Positions 24,697-33,327 of a stretch of 33,361 bases of DNA are shown here, piece after piece. The stretch spans positions 1 through 33,361 of the forward strand of contig CAJTTA010000022.1 of NCBI GenBank assembly GCA_910579305.1, in the 5' to 3' direction. The notes under the pieces were generated by a model. It ran no database searches and was not told the origin of the DNA. It saw only the letters and a program-made list of their open reading frames with translations. A program made the position numbers and the translations under genes. The DNA comes from an uncultured Muribaculaceae bacterium (GTDB lineage: Bacteria; Bacteroidota; Bacteroidia; Bacteroidales; Muribaculaceae). Every line of letters begins with the position of its first letter. Within the stretch, counting starts at the first letter, position 1.

Positions 24697-26025
24697 ATGA
24701 GCAATAAATTCATCCCGCATACACAGGCTGACATTGAAAAGATGCTTGCCAAAGTAGGCGTTTCAAGCATAGATGACCTGTATGCTGAAATACCTTCGGA
24801 AGTTATCTTCAAGGCTGACTACAATATTCCCTCAGCCATGTCAGAGATTGAAATCCGCAAATACTTCTCTGAACTTGGCAACAAGAATACATCGTTGGCT
24901 ATATTTGCCGGAGGAGGTGCATATGACCACTACTCCCCTTCCGTAATCCCTCACTTGCTTTCACGTAGCGAATTCTACACTGCTTATACTCCTTATCAAC
25001 CTGAAATTTCACAGGGCACTCTGCAGTATATTTTCGAATACCAGAGCATCATCTCAGAGCTTACCGGCATGGAATGCGCCAATGCCTCTATGTATGACGG
25101 TAGTACAGCTGCGGCAGAAGTCGCTTTCATGATGGTGGCAAGCGCGCGCAAGAAGAATCGCGTGCTTCTCTCTGCAACACTGCTTCCTCGTGTTATAGAA
25201 GTAGTGAAAACATATGCCAAATTCCATGGAGTGGATATTACTATTGTTCCGGAAAAAGATGGTGTAACCGACCTGTCAACTCTTGCGGATCTGCTTGCAG
25301 CAGGAGACGTAGCAGGCATGATACTTCCTACCCCCAACAAATATGGCATAGTTGAAGATTTTACCGGAGTTGCCGACACATTGCATGCTTCAAAGGCTCT
25401 CATGGCCATATATGCCGATCCCTCTGCAATAGCTGTTCTTCGCACACCTAAAGAATGGGGTGCCGATATAGCATGCGGTGACGGCCAGACGTTGGGCATG
25501 CCTCTTAGTTTCGGCGGCCCTTATCTCGGCTTTATCGCTTGTTCTCAGGCTCAGTTGCGCAAGATGCCGGGCCGTGTTGTAGGAGCAACAACCGATGCTG
25601 ACGGCAAGCGTGCATTTGTACTCACCCTTCAGGCCCGAGAGCAACACATACGTAGAGAGAAAGCGACATCTAATATCTGCTCAAATCAAAGCTTGATGTG
25701 TCTATTCGCTACCATATATGTAGCGTTGATGGGAAAGCAAGGTCTGCAGGAAGTCAATAAAATGTCGGCCGATGGTGCACACTATCTCTTTGATGCTCTT
25801 GTGAAGAGCGGAAAATACGCTCCGGCTTTCCCCGATAAGCCGTTCCTGAAGGAATTTGTAGTCAAGACAGATCTTGATATCGAAGCTCTCAATAAGCATC
25901 TGGAAAAGAATGGCTTTATGGGTGGTATCAACCTTGGAGAGGGCCGCTTATGCCTGGCAGTGACCGAAAAGCGGACAAAGGCTGAAATCGATCGTTTAAT
26001 CACTCTTATGACTGAATCAAAATGA
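24697..26025 (+). CDS. gcvPA: Glycine dehydrogenase (decarboxylating), subunit 1
   Basis: The 442-residue protein is the alpha subunit of the two-subunit P-protein. It shows the signature FAGGGAYDHYSPSVIPHLLSRSEFYTAYTPYQPEISQGTLQ near residues 69-110, MYDGSTAAAEVAFM, and LSFGGPYLGFIACSQAQLRKMPGRVVG, followed by FVLTLQAREQHIRREKATSNICSNQ. With subunit 2 it decarboxylates glycine and loads the aminomethyl group onto GcvH. Its stop overlaps the gcvPB start by 4 nt (ATGA), which suits equal production of the two subunits. Confidence 0.97.
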   Translation: MSNKFIPHTQADIEKMLAKVGVSSIDDLYAEIPSEVIFKADYNIPSAMSEIEIRKYFSELGNKNTSLAIFAGGGAYDHYSPSVIPHLLSRSEFYTAYTPYQPEISQGTLQYIFEYQSIISELTGMECANASMYDGSTAAAEVAFMMVASARKKNRVLLSATLLPRVIEVVKTYAKFHGVDITIVPEKDGVTDLSTLADLLAAGDVAGMILPTPNKYGIVEDFTGVADTLHASKALMAIYADPSAIAVLRTPKEWGADIACGDGQTLGMPLSFGGPYLGFIACSQAQLRKMPGRVVGATTDADGKRAFVLTLQAREQHIRREKATSNICSNQSLMCLFATIYVALMGKQGLQEVNKMSADGAHYLFDALVKSGKYAPAFPDKPFLKEFVVKTDLDIEALNKHLEKNGFMGGINLGEGRLCLAVTEKRTKAEIDRLITLMTESK

Positions 26026-27491
26026 AATACTACGATAAACTGATATTTGAACTTTCACGTGAAGGTCGTAAAGGTTATGAGCTTCCTGCCAATGAGTTCG
26101 CTGAAGCAGTGAAATATGAGATTCCCGGAAATTTGTTGCGTCAGGAATCTGCAGATCTTCCTGAAGTAAGCGAGCTCGATGTAGTGCGTCACTATACCAA
26201 TCTTTCCACCAAAAACTTTGGTGTAGACACAGGTTTCTATCCTCTGGGGTCCTGCACAATGAAGTATAACCCTAAAATAAATGAAGAAATTGCGGCTCTT
26301 CCCCAGTTCGCAGCAATTCATCCTCTTCAGAGTGAGGATACTGTGCAGGGTGCCTTAGAGCTTTACTTTAATCTTCAGAGGGCACTTTCTGAAATAGCCG
26401 GTCTTGGTGAATTCACGCTCAATCCCTTTGCAGGCGCACATGGTGAGCTTACCGGTCTCATGGTAATGCGTGCATATCATGAGCAGAACGGCGATTGCAA
26501 GCGCCGTAAAGTGATTGTCCCCAATTCGGCCCATGGCACTAACCCGGCGTCTGCAATGGTGGCCGGCCTGGAGGTTGTGGAGGTAAAATCAAAGCCCAAT
26601 GGATCGGTCGATGTCGAAGACCTCAAACCTCTGCTGAATGATGAAGTGGCCGGTATAATGATGACCAATCCCAATACCCTTGGCATGTTTGAGACCGAGA
26701 TTCTTGAAATCGCTCGTCTCGTACACGACGCTGGTGGTCTGCTGTATTATGACGGGGCAAATCTCAATCCCCTTCTGGGCAAAGTGCGTCCCGGCGACAT
26801 GGGCTTCGACATCATGCATATAAACCTGCACAAGACATTCTCCACTCCTCATGGCGGCGGTGGTCCGGGTTCCGGTCCCGTAGGCGTGCGTAAAGGGCTG
26901 GAGCATCTTCTTCCCAATCCCCGTGTTACAAGGGATGAGAATGGCAAGTTCCATATCTCAGAGAGCAAAGACAGCCTCGGATCGATATCCGCATTCTGTG
27001 GCAACTTCGGCGTTATGCTGAAAGCCTATGCTTACATCCTTTCACTCGGCAAGGAGAATATTAAGATGGTGGGCCCAATGGCAACTCTTAATGCCAACTA
27101 TATAAAGGAGAATCTTAAGGATGACTATCTGTTGCCCATTGAAGGCGTATGCAAGCATGAATTCGTATTCGATGGACTCAAAGACAAGAGCACCGGAGTC
27201 ACGACTCTCAATGTAGCCAAGCGTCTGCTTGACTATGGATTCCATGCGCCCACAATATATTTCCCGCTGCTCTTCCATGAGTCTATGATGATTGAGCCTA
27301 CTGAGACGGAAAGCATCGAGACACTCGATGAATTCATCGAAGTTATGCACAAAGTAGCTCAAGAAGCCCGGGAGACTCCAGAAGATGTAAAGAATGCTCC
27401 ATTGTCTACCCTTGTGCGCAAACTTGATGAGACCGGAGCTGCCAAGCATCCCATTCTCAATTATAAAGCACTCAAGGCCCAACAGGCTTGA
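26022..27491 (+). CDS. gcvPB: Glycine dehydrogenase (decarboxylating), subunit 2
   Basis: The 489-residue beta subunit carries the PLP site. The Schiff-base lysine is Lys271 in HINLHKTFSTPHGGGGPGSG, preceded by YYDGANLNPLLG. Other signatures are FYPLGSCTMKYNPK (72-85) and PNSAHGTNPASA. It forms the P-protein with GcvPA, whose reading frame it overlaps by 4 nt, and is followed after 6 nt by lpd. Confidence 0.97.
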   Translation: MKYYDKLIFELSREGRKGYELPANEFAEAVKYEIPGNLLRQESADLPEVSELDVVRHYTNLSTKNFGVDTGFYPLGSCTMKYNPKINEEIAALPQFAAIHPLQSEDTVQGALELYFNLQRALSEIAGLGEFTLNPFAGAHGELTGLMVMRAYHEQNGDCKRRKVIVPNSAHGTNPASAMVAGLEVVEVKSKPNGSVDVEDLKPLLNDEVAGIMMTNPNTLGMFETEILEIARLVHDAGGLLYYDGANLNPLLGKVRPGDMGFDIMHINLHKTFSTPHGGGGPGSGPVGVRKGLEHLLPNPRVTRDENGKFHISESKDSLGSISAFCGNFGVMLKAYAYILSLGKENIKMVGPMATLNANYIKENLKDDYLLPIEGVCKHEFVFDGLKDKSTGVTTLNVAKRLLDYGFHAPTIYFPLLFHESMMIEPTETESIETLDEFIEVMHKVAQEARETPEDVKNAPLSTLVRKLDETGAAKHPILNYKALKAQQA

Positions 27492-27497
27492 TTAGAA

Positions 27498-28856
27498 ATG
27501 ATTACAACCGATCTTATAATAATCGGTGCTGGCCCTGGCGGTTATGAGACTGCCCTCGCCGCAGCTAAGCGTGGGAAAAAGGTAACCCTCTTTGAGGGTG
27601 CTGATCTCGGAGGCACCTGCCTGAATGCCGGCTGCATACCGACCAAATGTCTGTGCCGCAATGCAGAAGTATTAAGTCAATTCAAGGAAGCTGATGCCTT
27701 TGGCATTGACAATTTTACCTTTGAATTTGACTTTGCCAAGGCGATGTCGCGCAAAAACCAGGTGGTAAGCACATTACGAGACGGCATTAAAGCAATGCTT
27801 CAGCAAGCTAAAGTTGAAGTAATACAGGAATACGCATATTTTAAGGATGCAAGTATTGTTGTGGCCGGCAATGAGGAATATACTGCTGAGAATATTATCA
27901 TAGCCACCGGATCGGTATCAAAGTCTCTGCCTATTCCTGGAGCAGATATGGAGTGCGTGCGTAATTCCACCCAGATGCTCAATATAGAGTACGTTCCGGC
28001 ATCACTCACTATCGTAGGTGGCGGCGTGATAGGAATGGAATTTGCCTCCATATTCGCATCTATGGGCAGTAAAGTCACTGTGATTGAATACTGTAAGCAG
28101 ATACTTCCTCCATTTGACTCCGACATAGCCAAGCGACTGAAGCAGAACCTTGCAAAGGAAGGCATAGAGATCATAACCTCTGCTGCTGTAAAGAAAATAG
28201 AGCAGAATTCTGATTATGAGATCACCACTACCTATGAATGCAAGGGCAAGGAGCTAAGTGTCACTACCACTGACATATTAATGGCCGTAGGCCGCGCTCC
28301 GCGTCTTGATAAACTGAATCTTGAAGCAGCAGGAGTGGAATTTTCTCCTCGCGGCATAGTAGTCGATGATTTCATGCGTACCAACGTGCCTAATATCTAT
28401 GCCATAGGTGATGTAAATGCTCGCATGATGCTTGCCCACGTGGCGACTTACCAGGGATTACGTGCTCTTAATGCGATAGATTCCAAGGAGGACAACATAG
28501 ACTTCTCTATTGTACCCTCTGCTGTATTTACGCAGCCTGAATGTGGCATGGTCGGACTCACCTCCGATCAGTGTAAGGCGCAAGGAATGGAAGTGCGCAT
28601 AGGTCAAAGCTTCTTCAGAGCTAATGGAAAGGCGTTGACTCTTGGAGAGCCGGACGGTCTTTGCAAACTAATATTCAAGGCCGATGACATGACCCTTGTC
28701 GGTGCCCACATCATGGGTGTGCAGGCTGCTGATCTTGCGCAGCAGTGTGCCGATCTGATGAGCAGACATGCTTCACTCTCTGACATAACCGAGACTATTT
28801 TCTCGCATCCTACAGTGAGCGAAGTAATTCTGCAGGCATGCCACAATATAAAGTAG
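27498..28856 (+). CDS. lpdA: Dihydrolipoyl dehydrogenase (L-protein)
   Basis: The 452-residue flavoprotein begins with the FAD dinucleotide motif IIIGAGPGGYETA and has the redox disulfide in GGTCLNAGCIPTK (Cys41, Cys46). A NAD-binding motif IVGGGVIGMEFASIFASMGSKVTVIE sits near 170-195, then YAIGDV, and the C-terminal His437-Glu442 pair (FSHPTVSE). It re-oxidises dihydrolipoyl-GcvH with NAD+. Position as last gene of the gcv operon assigns it to glycine cleavage, although it may also serve other lipoyl complexes if it is the only copy. Confidence 0.96.
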   Translation: MITTDLIIIGAGPGGYETALAAAKRGKKVTLFEGADLGGTCLNAGCIPTKCLCRNAEVLSQFKEADAFGIDNFTFEFDFAKAMSRKNQVVSTLRDGIKAMLQQAKVEVIQEYAYFKDASIVVAGNEEYTAENIIIATGSVSKSLPIPGADMECVRNSTQMLNIEYVPASLTIVGGGVIGMEFASIFASMGSKVTVIEYCKQILPPFDSDIAKRLKQNLAKEGIEIITSAAVKKIEQNSDYEITTTYECKGKELSVTTTDILMAVGRAPRLDKLNLEAAGVEFSPRGIVVDDFMRTNVPNIYAIGDVNARMMLAHVATYQGLRALNAIDSKEDNIDFSIVPSAVFTQPECGMVGLTSDQCKAQGMEVRIGQSFFRANGKALTLGEPDGLCKLIFKADDMTLVGAHIMGVQAADLAQQCADLMSRHASLSDITETIFSHPTVSEVILQACHNIK

Positions 28857-28885
28857 TTCTCGCCACTATTTCATCTTAATATTTA

Positions 28886-28924
28886 CAGGAGACTGTGCCG
28901 ACATTAAAAGTGCACAGTCTCCTG
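28886..28924. terminator. strong hairpin between convergent lpd and DUF2284 genes
   Basis: Perfect 13-bp stem (28886-28898 with 28912-28924) with a 13-nt loop, located 29 nt after the lpd stop and 77 nt beyond the stop of the - strand gene. It probably ends the gcv operon and may act in both directions. Confidence 0.7.
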
Positions 28925-29001
28925 AATTTATAAACCAACATGCCTGCTTGAAAATAGAATTAGATTCTCCTCAGAGCCAAGCACGAATGATTCTTTATGG
29001 C

Positions 29002-29583
29002 CTAATCTATGATAGATATTCCTGTAGAATTGTTGTGAAACATGCCTGTTACAAATACCAGATACTCAGGCATATCATTACTACTACCCCATTTCAGCTC
29101 TATGCCGAATAGATCTTTTACAGTGCGGCTAAGGTCAAATCCATAAGCTTCCAGGGAGGGACGTACCTTTTCGGGATGAAGGCAGGGCTGATTATACACA
29201 CGCCTGCACTCTTGTTCTCCGCAATACAGGCATTTCCCTATGGTAGCAAACACATGACCATTAAGATCCGGTTCTGCAGATAGCAGCTTATTTTCAAGCT
29301 CAATACACTCGGGTTTGATCTTTGCCCTGAAATCATTCATTGAAAATCCGCATCGTGTTGGAGTAAATTGCGACACTATGATGTGGATACGTGAATATTG
29401 ATGAAGCAACTCTTCTGCATCAAATATAAAAGGAGGGCAAGACCAACTCTTTTCATAATTGGGGCACTCTTTGCACAAAGCAAGAAATCTCGCCTTATCT
29501 CTGAATTCATGCAAATATTGCTTGAATTCTAAATCTTTACAGAGAAGCCGGAGGATATAATCTCGTGTGTGGATAATCTTCAT
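29002..29583 (-). CDS. DUF2284 family cysteine-rich, probably metal-binding protein
   Basis: The 193 residues start at the first ATG (29583); a TTG start at 29622, 2 nt after the MATE gene, would add 13 residues. Two cysteine clusters define the DUF2284 pattern: C37-x2-C40-x8-C49 in ALCKECPNYEKSWSCPP, and C118-x2-C121-x4-C126-x7-C134 in KCLYCGEQECRRVYNQPC, followed by HPEKVRPSLEAYGFDL. Seven cysteines suggest iron-sulfur or zinc binding, and relatives are annotated only as predicted metal-binding proteins. It is the last gene of a WYL - MATE - DUF2284 unit. Confidence 0.85.
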   Translation of the reverse strand: MKIIHTRDYILRLLCKDLEFKQYLHEFRDKARFLALCKECPNYEKSWSCPPFIFDAEELLHQYSRIHIIVSQFTPTRCGFSMNDFRAKIKPECIELENKLLSAEPDLNGHVFATIGKCLYCGEQECRRVYNQPCLHPEKVRPSLEAYGFDLSRTVKDLFGIELKWGSSNDMPEYLVFVTGMFHNNSTGISIID

Positions 29584-29623
29584 CGTTTTTTCATTCAAGC
29601 TAATATTTTCTACTATTGGCAAC

Positions 29624-31009
29624 TCAGCTTATTGCAGGAGATGATAACTTTTTGATTCGCTTGATCTGCCAAAGCACAAGAATTATGGCAAGTACTGTGG
29701 AAACGCTGTCGCTTATGGGAAATGCACTCCATATACCATTGAGGCCAAACATATTCGGGAGAATCAGGATCAGAGGCACCATAAATATTATCTGTCTGGT
29801 GAGTGAAAGGAATATGGCTTTTCCTGCCATGCCAAGACTTTGGAAGAAATTGGTACATACTATCTGAAATCCCACGAGCCAGAAACTTACGGTAGTAATA
29901 GAAAGACAGTTGACCGCTGCACTTATCTGGGCTTCATCCTGCATGAACATAGAAGCGATGCCGCGTGGAAATATCTGCGCAATAATCGCACCTACAGTGG
30001 TTACCGTCATAGCCGAGAGTGCTGCTATGCGCAATGTGCGGAAAAGACGAGTGTATTGACCTGACCCATAATTATATCCTAAAATAGGCTGCATACCTTG
30101 GCATATTCCCATTACAATAAATATAAACACGGTAACATATCGGTTAAACGCCACAATGGCAGCTATGGCATTGTCGCCTCCATAGCGCAGCAGAGACCCA
30201 TTAATTATGGCATTGATCGCGGCATTGGCAAGATTGATCAGAAAAGGAGCCATACCTATCATCAATATCGACTTGACTATACGCCACTTAAGTCGGTAAG
30301 TCCCTCGATGAAAGGTTATAGTGTTGTTGGGATTGAAAAAGTGGCTGAGCACCCATATGGCCGTGATTAGCATCGATATATCTGTAGCGAGTGCCGCTCC
30401 CCATATGCCGAAGCCGAAGCCGAAGAGAAACAAGGGTGCGAGAATGGCATTCAACGCAGCACCAAGCATATTGGTATACATCGCTTTGCGTGGATAGCCG
30501 GTAGCTCTCATTATATTATTGTAAGAAAATGTGAGATTTATCAGCACCATACCTGGTATAATCCATCTCATAAACTGGCGGGCATAGACAATTGAGGCAT
30601 CTGATGCTCCAAACATCCGCAGAATCGGATCGAGGAAAATATAGAACGAGGTCATATAGCAGATGCCTATAATTATCGTAAGCACTACCGAATTACCAAG
30701 GATATTTTCAGCACGGCGCGAGTCTTTTTGCCCAAGCACGATAGAGATACGAGTTGCGGCGCCGGCACCTATCAGCATGCCGAGCGCCCCTGACAGTGTC
30801 ATGACAGGAAACGTAACAGCGATACCTGCTATGACATTAGGGTCGGCTATCGCGTGTCCTATTACTATAGAGTCGATAAGATTGTAGAGAGCTGTCACTA
30901 CTGTGCCGATTACAGCAGGCAGGGAGTATTTCCAAAGCAGACGCCCTACAGGCGCAGAGCTTAATTCTCGCAGACGATTGTCGGATGCGGAGGTGTTATT
31001 TTTGTTCAT
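29624..31009 (-). CDS. MATE family multidrug/toxin efflux transporter
   Basis: The 461 residues from 31009 (MNKNNTSASDN) have twelve predicted hydrophobic segments in two similar halves, as in MATE/NorM Na+ or H+ antiporters of the inner membrane. Typical strings are RLLWKYSLPAVIGTVVTALYNLIDSIVIG at the start of the first half, GALGMLIGAGAATRISIVLGQKD, and MGICQGMQPILGYNYGSGQ in the second half. An ATG at 31036 would add 9 residues but overlap the regulator gene by 41 nt rather than 14. It is probably controlled by the WYL protein encoded upstream. The exported compound is unknown. Confidence 0.92.
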   Translation of the reverse strand: MNKNNTSASDNRLRELSSAPVGRLLWKYSLPAVIGTVVTALYNLIDSIVIGHAIADPNVIAGIAVTFPVMTLSGALGMLIGAGAATRISIVLGQKDSRRAENILGNSVVLTIIIGICYMTSFYIFLDPILRMFGASDASIVYARQFMRWIIPGMVLINLTFSYNNIMRATGYPRKAMYTNMLGAALNAILAPLFLFGFGFGIWGAALATDISMLITAIWVLSHFFNPNNTITFHRGTYRLKWRIVKSILMIGMAPFLINLANAAINAIINGSLLRYGGDNAIAAIVAFNRYVTVFIFIVMGICQGMQPILGYNYGSGQYTRLFRTLRIAALSAMTVTTVGAIIAQIFPRGIASMFMQDEAQISAAVNCLSITTVSFWLVGFQIVCTNFFQSLGMAGKAIFLSLTRQIIFMVPLILILPNMFGLNGIWSAFPISDSVSTVLAIILVLWQIKRIKKLSSPAIS

Positions 31010-31895
31010 ATAACAAAAGTGTTTCTTTAAGAGCATTGATCATCATGAGTCTCAGAGCAGCCGGCTGAAGAACTTCAACATCTGCCCCGAGGGAAAGCAA
31101 ATGTCGAAGCAAGTCATCTGTGAGTTTCATTCTAAAATTAAAAATACTGAACTCACTGAATTGTTCTTCTCTTTGACTCTCATGCAGCGGAAGTACTCTT
31201 ATGTACTTTGCAGCACGCAAGTTTACTTTAAGTTTTATATTTTGTGCCGAAGCGTGACTTTGTGTTATACCGAATAAATCAGCAAAGAATGTGTCGACCG
31301 ACGGTTCTTCCGGCATATCAAACGTATGAGATAATACCGTGAGATCGGTCACACGGTCAAGAGAATATGTGCGTATCTCTTCATCATATACGCGCCGCCC
31401 TACCATATACCATCGCTGGCGGAATAACTTTACAAAATAAGGCTCAAAAATTATATCATTGTCCGGGCGAGCACGCGCAAATGAAGCGTAAGAAAAAGAC
31501 AGGCGACGGGAATATCTGATGGCATTGAGCACATCCGACAGAAACTGACGTGCCGACGGCACCGGCTCTATGTGTATTCTACGAGAGATGTCACGGTTAT
31601 CATGGAGCACGCCTTGCATATTGGCGGCGTCAAGCAGCCAGTCACGATAAGCCATATCCCTTATAGTTTCGGCGCTGTCTATATAATATTCATGCGCTCT
31701 GTTGCATTTTATGCTTACTCCGAGTTCATCCTCTATTCTGCGGCGGTATGAAAAGAAAGTGCGATGCGGTATAGGATTCCCGTCTCCTTGTGAGGATTGT
31801 TGCCATAGTCTTGATAACTCGCTGCGGGATATTGTTCCATGCCGTGTTATCGTATCTATAATCCATATATATTTATTAATTCTGCCGGAGGACAT
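30996..31895 (-). CDS. WYL-domain helix-turn-helix transcriptional regulator
   Basis: The 299-residue protein has an N-terminal DNA-binding part (~1-75, TISRSELSRLW and HRTFFSYRRRIEDELGVSI) and a WYL domain around 130-190 with RWYMVGRRV (161-169) and TYSLDRVTDLTVL. A C-terminal extension follows (HLLSLGADVEVLQPAALRLMM). WYL domains bind ligands or nucleic acid and regulate neighbouring genes in many bacteria. It is first in an operon with a MATE exporter, which it overlaps, and a DUF2284 gene, so ligand-responsive control of export is a reasonable guess. Confidence 0.9.
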   Translation of the reverse strand: MSSGRINKYIWIIDTITRHGTISRSELSRLWQQSSQGDGNPIPHRTFFSYRRRIEDELGVSIKCNRAHEYYIDSAETIRDMAYRDWLLDAANMQGVLHDNRDISRRIHIEPVPSARQFLSDVLNAIRYSRRLSFSYASFARARPDNDIIFEPYFVKLFRQRWYMVGRRVYDEEIRTYSLDRVTDLTVLSHTFDMPEEPSVDTFFADLFGITQSHASAQNIKLKVNLRAAKYIRVLPLHESQREEQFSEFSIFNFRMKLTDDLLRHLLSLGADVEVLQPAALRLMMINALKETLLLYEQK

Positions 31896-31948
31896 GTGCG
31901 TTTATTATTTCATAGAATTACATAAAACTTCTATTCTTCTTTAGACTT

Positions 31949-31977
31949 CTCACATAGTAGAGCGATAGCAGTGTGAG
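31949..31977 (-). promoter_or_regulatory. inverted repeat at the WYL operon transcription start, possible operator
   Basis: CTCACA (31949-31954) and TGTGAG (31972-31977) are perfect 6-bp arms with 17 bp between, just downstream of the -7 element. A repressor bound here would block initiation. Confidence 0.3.
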
Positions 31978-31985
31978 TTATCATG

Positions 31986-32017
31986 CAAAAGTAGGTGAAA
32001 TCGGTGAAATTTACAAA
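31986..32017 (-). promoter_or_regulatory. Bacteroidetes-type promoter of the WYL-MATE-DUF2284 operon
   Basis: Read on the - strand: TTTG (32017-32014), 20 bp, TACTTTTG (31993-31986). Predicted start near 31979, leader ~84 nt. A perfect match to the consensus. Confidence 0.7.
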
Positions 32018-32051
32018 AATCTCGGCACAAAATTTAAAATAAGTCAAGATG

Positions 32052-32066
32052 ACTTTGGTGCAAAGT
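32052..32066. repeat. small perfect inverted repeat upstream of the WYL promoter
   Basis: ACTTTG-GTG-CAAAGT, two 6-bp arms, ~35 bp upstream of the -33 element. Possible regulator site. The rest of the stretch 32067-32250 shows nothing I can name. Confidence 0.3.
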
Positions 32067-32250
32067 TCGGAAGAATATTGAGAGTAAAAGCGTGAATACA
32101 GTTTAAGATAAAACATAAAACAGTAGCGATTCCACCCCTACCGGTTATGTATTATTATATAGTTAGCAGTTTCTTGAAAGCTGGAGCTGATTGCACTTAT
32201 CGACACTCATTCCAAAACGGAGTTACAGGGTCATTTTTATGTATCGAGAA

Positions 32251-32287
32251 AGTGCTTTATCTCACTGCGAAAGTATGGTAAAGCACT
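32251..32287 (-). terminator. hairpin after the small - strand membrane protein gene
   Basis: A 9-bp perfect stem (32251-32259 with 32279-32287) with a 19-nt loop lies 20 nt beyond the stop codon at 32308. It has no clear T-run. Confidence 0.45.
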
Positions 32288-32307
32288 CTATGGGGAAAAG
32301 ACATGGA

Positions 32308-32535
32308 TTAGTCCTTGTTTAATGCAATTATATCCAGTTTTCGGCATAGCCATTGCCATGCTTTCCAATAAACGTATATGGTAGAGAATATAAGCAATGG
32401 CCTGACGTAAGCCTGTTCAATACCATAATTACGGAACAAATTATTTATGAGAGCGATAATCGCTCCATAAATAGCCATAAAACAGATGAAAATTACAAGA
32501 TTGAGTAAGGCTTTGCCTTTATTCGATATTGCCAT
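32308..32535 (-). CDS. Small two-helix membrane protein
   Basis: The 75-residue protein has hydrophobic segments at ~10-30 and ~46-62 (LNLVIFICFMAIYGAIIALI and PLLIFSTIYVYWKAWQWL) and charged ends. Expression is supported by a consensus promoter placed 23 bp upstream and a hairpin after the stop. No family is recognised. Confidence 0.7.
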   Translation of the reverse strand: MAISNKGKALLNLVIFICFMAIYGAIIALINNLFRNYGIEQAYVRPLLIFSTIYVYWKAWQWLCRKLDIIALNKD

Positions 32536-32557
32536 ATGGAAACATGTATGTCTAATG

Positions 32558-32588
32558 CAAAATTACAAAAAAACAGAGATTGGCGCAA
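32558..32588 (-). promoter_or_regulatory. Bacteroidetes-type promoter of the 75-residue membrane protein
   Basis: Read on the - strand: TTG (32588-32586), 20 bp, TAATTTTG (32565-32558). The leader would be ~15 nt. Confidence 0.65.
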
Positions 32589-32721
32589 GTAAAGGCCCGC
32601 CGAATAGCTCGGTGAGTGGCTCGTGTCGTTCAATACTCTTGTTTACGCCGCTAAAAGTAATAGCCGGAGGCTTTGAAAACTAAATTACTACCTTGCACTC
32701 AATTCTCTTTTCATTGACAAC

Positions 32722-32916
32722 TCAACAAAAGAACAAAATCAAGGATGTAATTCCGAGGACTAACGCAATTATAAATATTGGATACCGCACTTTTTTTATT
32801 ATTTCTCTTTGGTGATCAGTCAATCTCTTACTCCCATTTCGCTTGAAATATGTAAAAGTCAGTATCAACCTTATTATCACACCAAGCACCAATATGCCAA
32901 TACTGAGGTCAAGCAA
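32722..32916 (-). CDS. Possible small two-helix membrane protein, uncertain start
   Basis: The 64-residue reading has two hydrophobic segments (~2-22 and ~46-63) separated by a basic loop (KRNGSKRLTDHQREIIKKVRY), the same architecture as many short Bacteroidales membrane proteins. The only usual start is TTG at 32916. The frame stays open upstream for 23 more codons without ATG or GTG, so either a TTG start is used or the true 5' end has been lost. No consensus promoter was found upstream. Confidence 0.4.
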   Translation of the reverse strand: MLDLSIGILVLGVIIRLILTFTYFKRNGSKRLTDHQREIIKKVRYPIFIIALVLGITSLILFFC

Positions 32917-32949
32917 CAGACTCCCTATTTTTTTATAGTTCCATAATTT

Positions 32950-33240
32950 CTTTTTTATATAAAACCCGATGGCAGAGAAGAAAGTTTACTTTACCATACC
33001 ATAATGCCTGATGCAGATTATCGAAGCATGCCCTACCGTTATCATCGCGGGGGCGACTCGCCGGCAAGCCGGGCTGCGTAGCTGCCGCGTTTGTTCTTCG
33101 CAATATGCAATGTATGCCCGGATCGACAGATGACATAGTGGAGCCGACTTTCAAGCACGAACAGACTTATTCCAGGCTGGCTCGCCTTGTGGAAACGCTG
33201 GGGCTTCATCGAGTGTGAGCATTACGTTGTCGACTGAAAT
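32950..33240. other. GC-rich, apparently non-coding island
   Basis: A stretch much richer in G+C than its AT-rich surroundings holds compact potential RNA structure: CGCGG (33046-33050) can pair with CCGCG (33085-33089), enclosing GGCG-ACT-CGCC (33052-33062), CCGG-CAAG-CCGG (33061-33072) and GCT-GCGT-AGC (33073-33082). Open frames through it are short and on both strands, with no recognised protein. From 33241 to 33327 the sequence is AT-rich, with an AACAAA/TTTGTT repeat near 33276-33300. Confidence 0.4.
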
Positions 33241-33327
33241 ACGCCAACGTTTTTCAAGTTTTTTAGGTTTATCCGAACAAATTTCTTATCAAGTTTGTTA
33301 TATAACATAAGTAATTCAGAAAAATAA

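Noticed and set aside
31931..32116. 61-codon - strand frame upstream of the WYL gene
   Set aside because: It would run through the perfect promoter at 31986-32017 and has no recognisable features.
33046..33089. tRNA-like cloverleaf in the GC-rich island
   Set aside because: The nested GC hairpins are too small and there is no GGTTCRA T-arm or anticodon arm of proper size.
32933..33154. 73-codon - strand frame in the GC-rich island
   Set aside because: No hydrophobic core, motif or promoter; the reading looks like a chance translation of structured GC-rich DNA.
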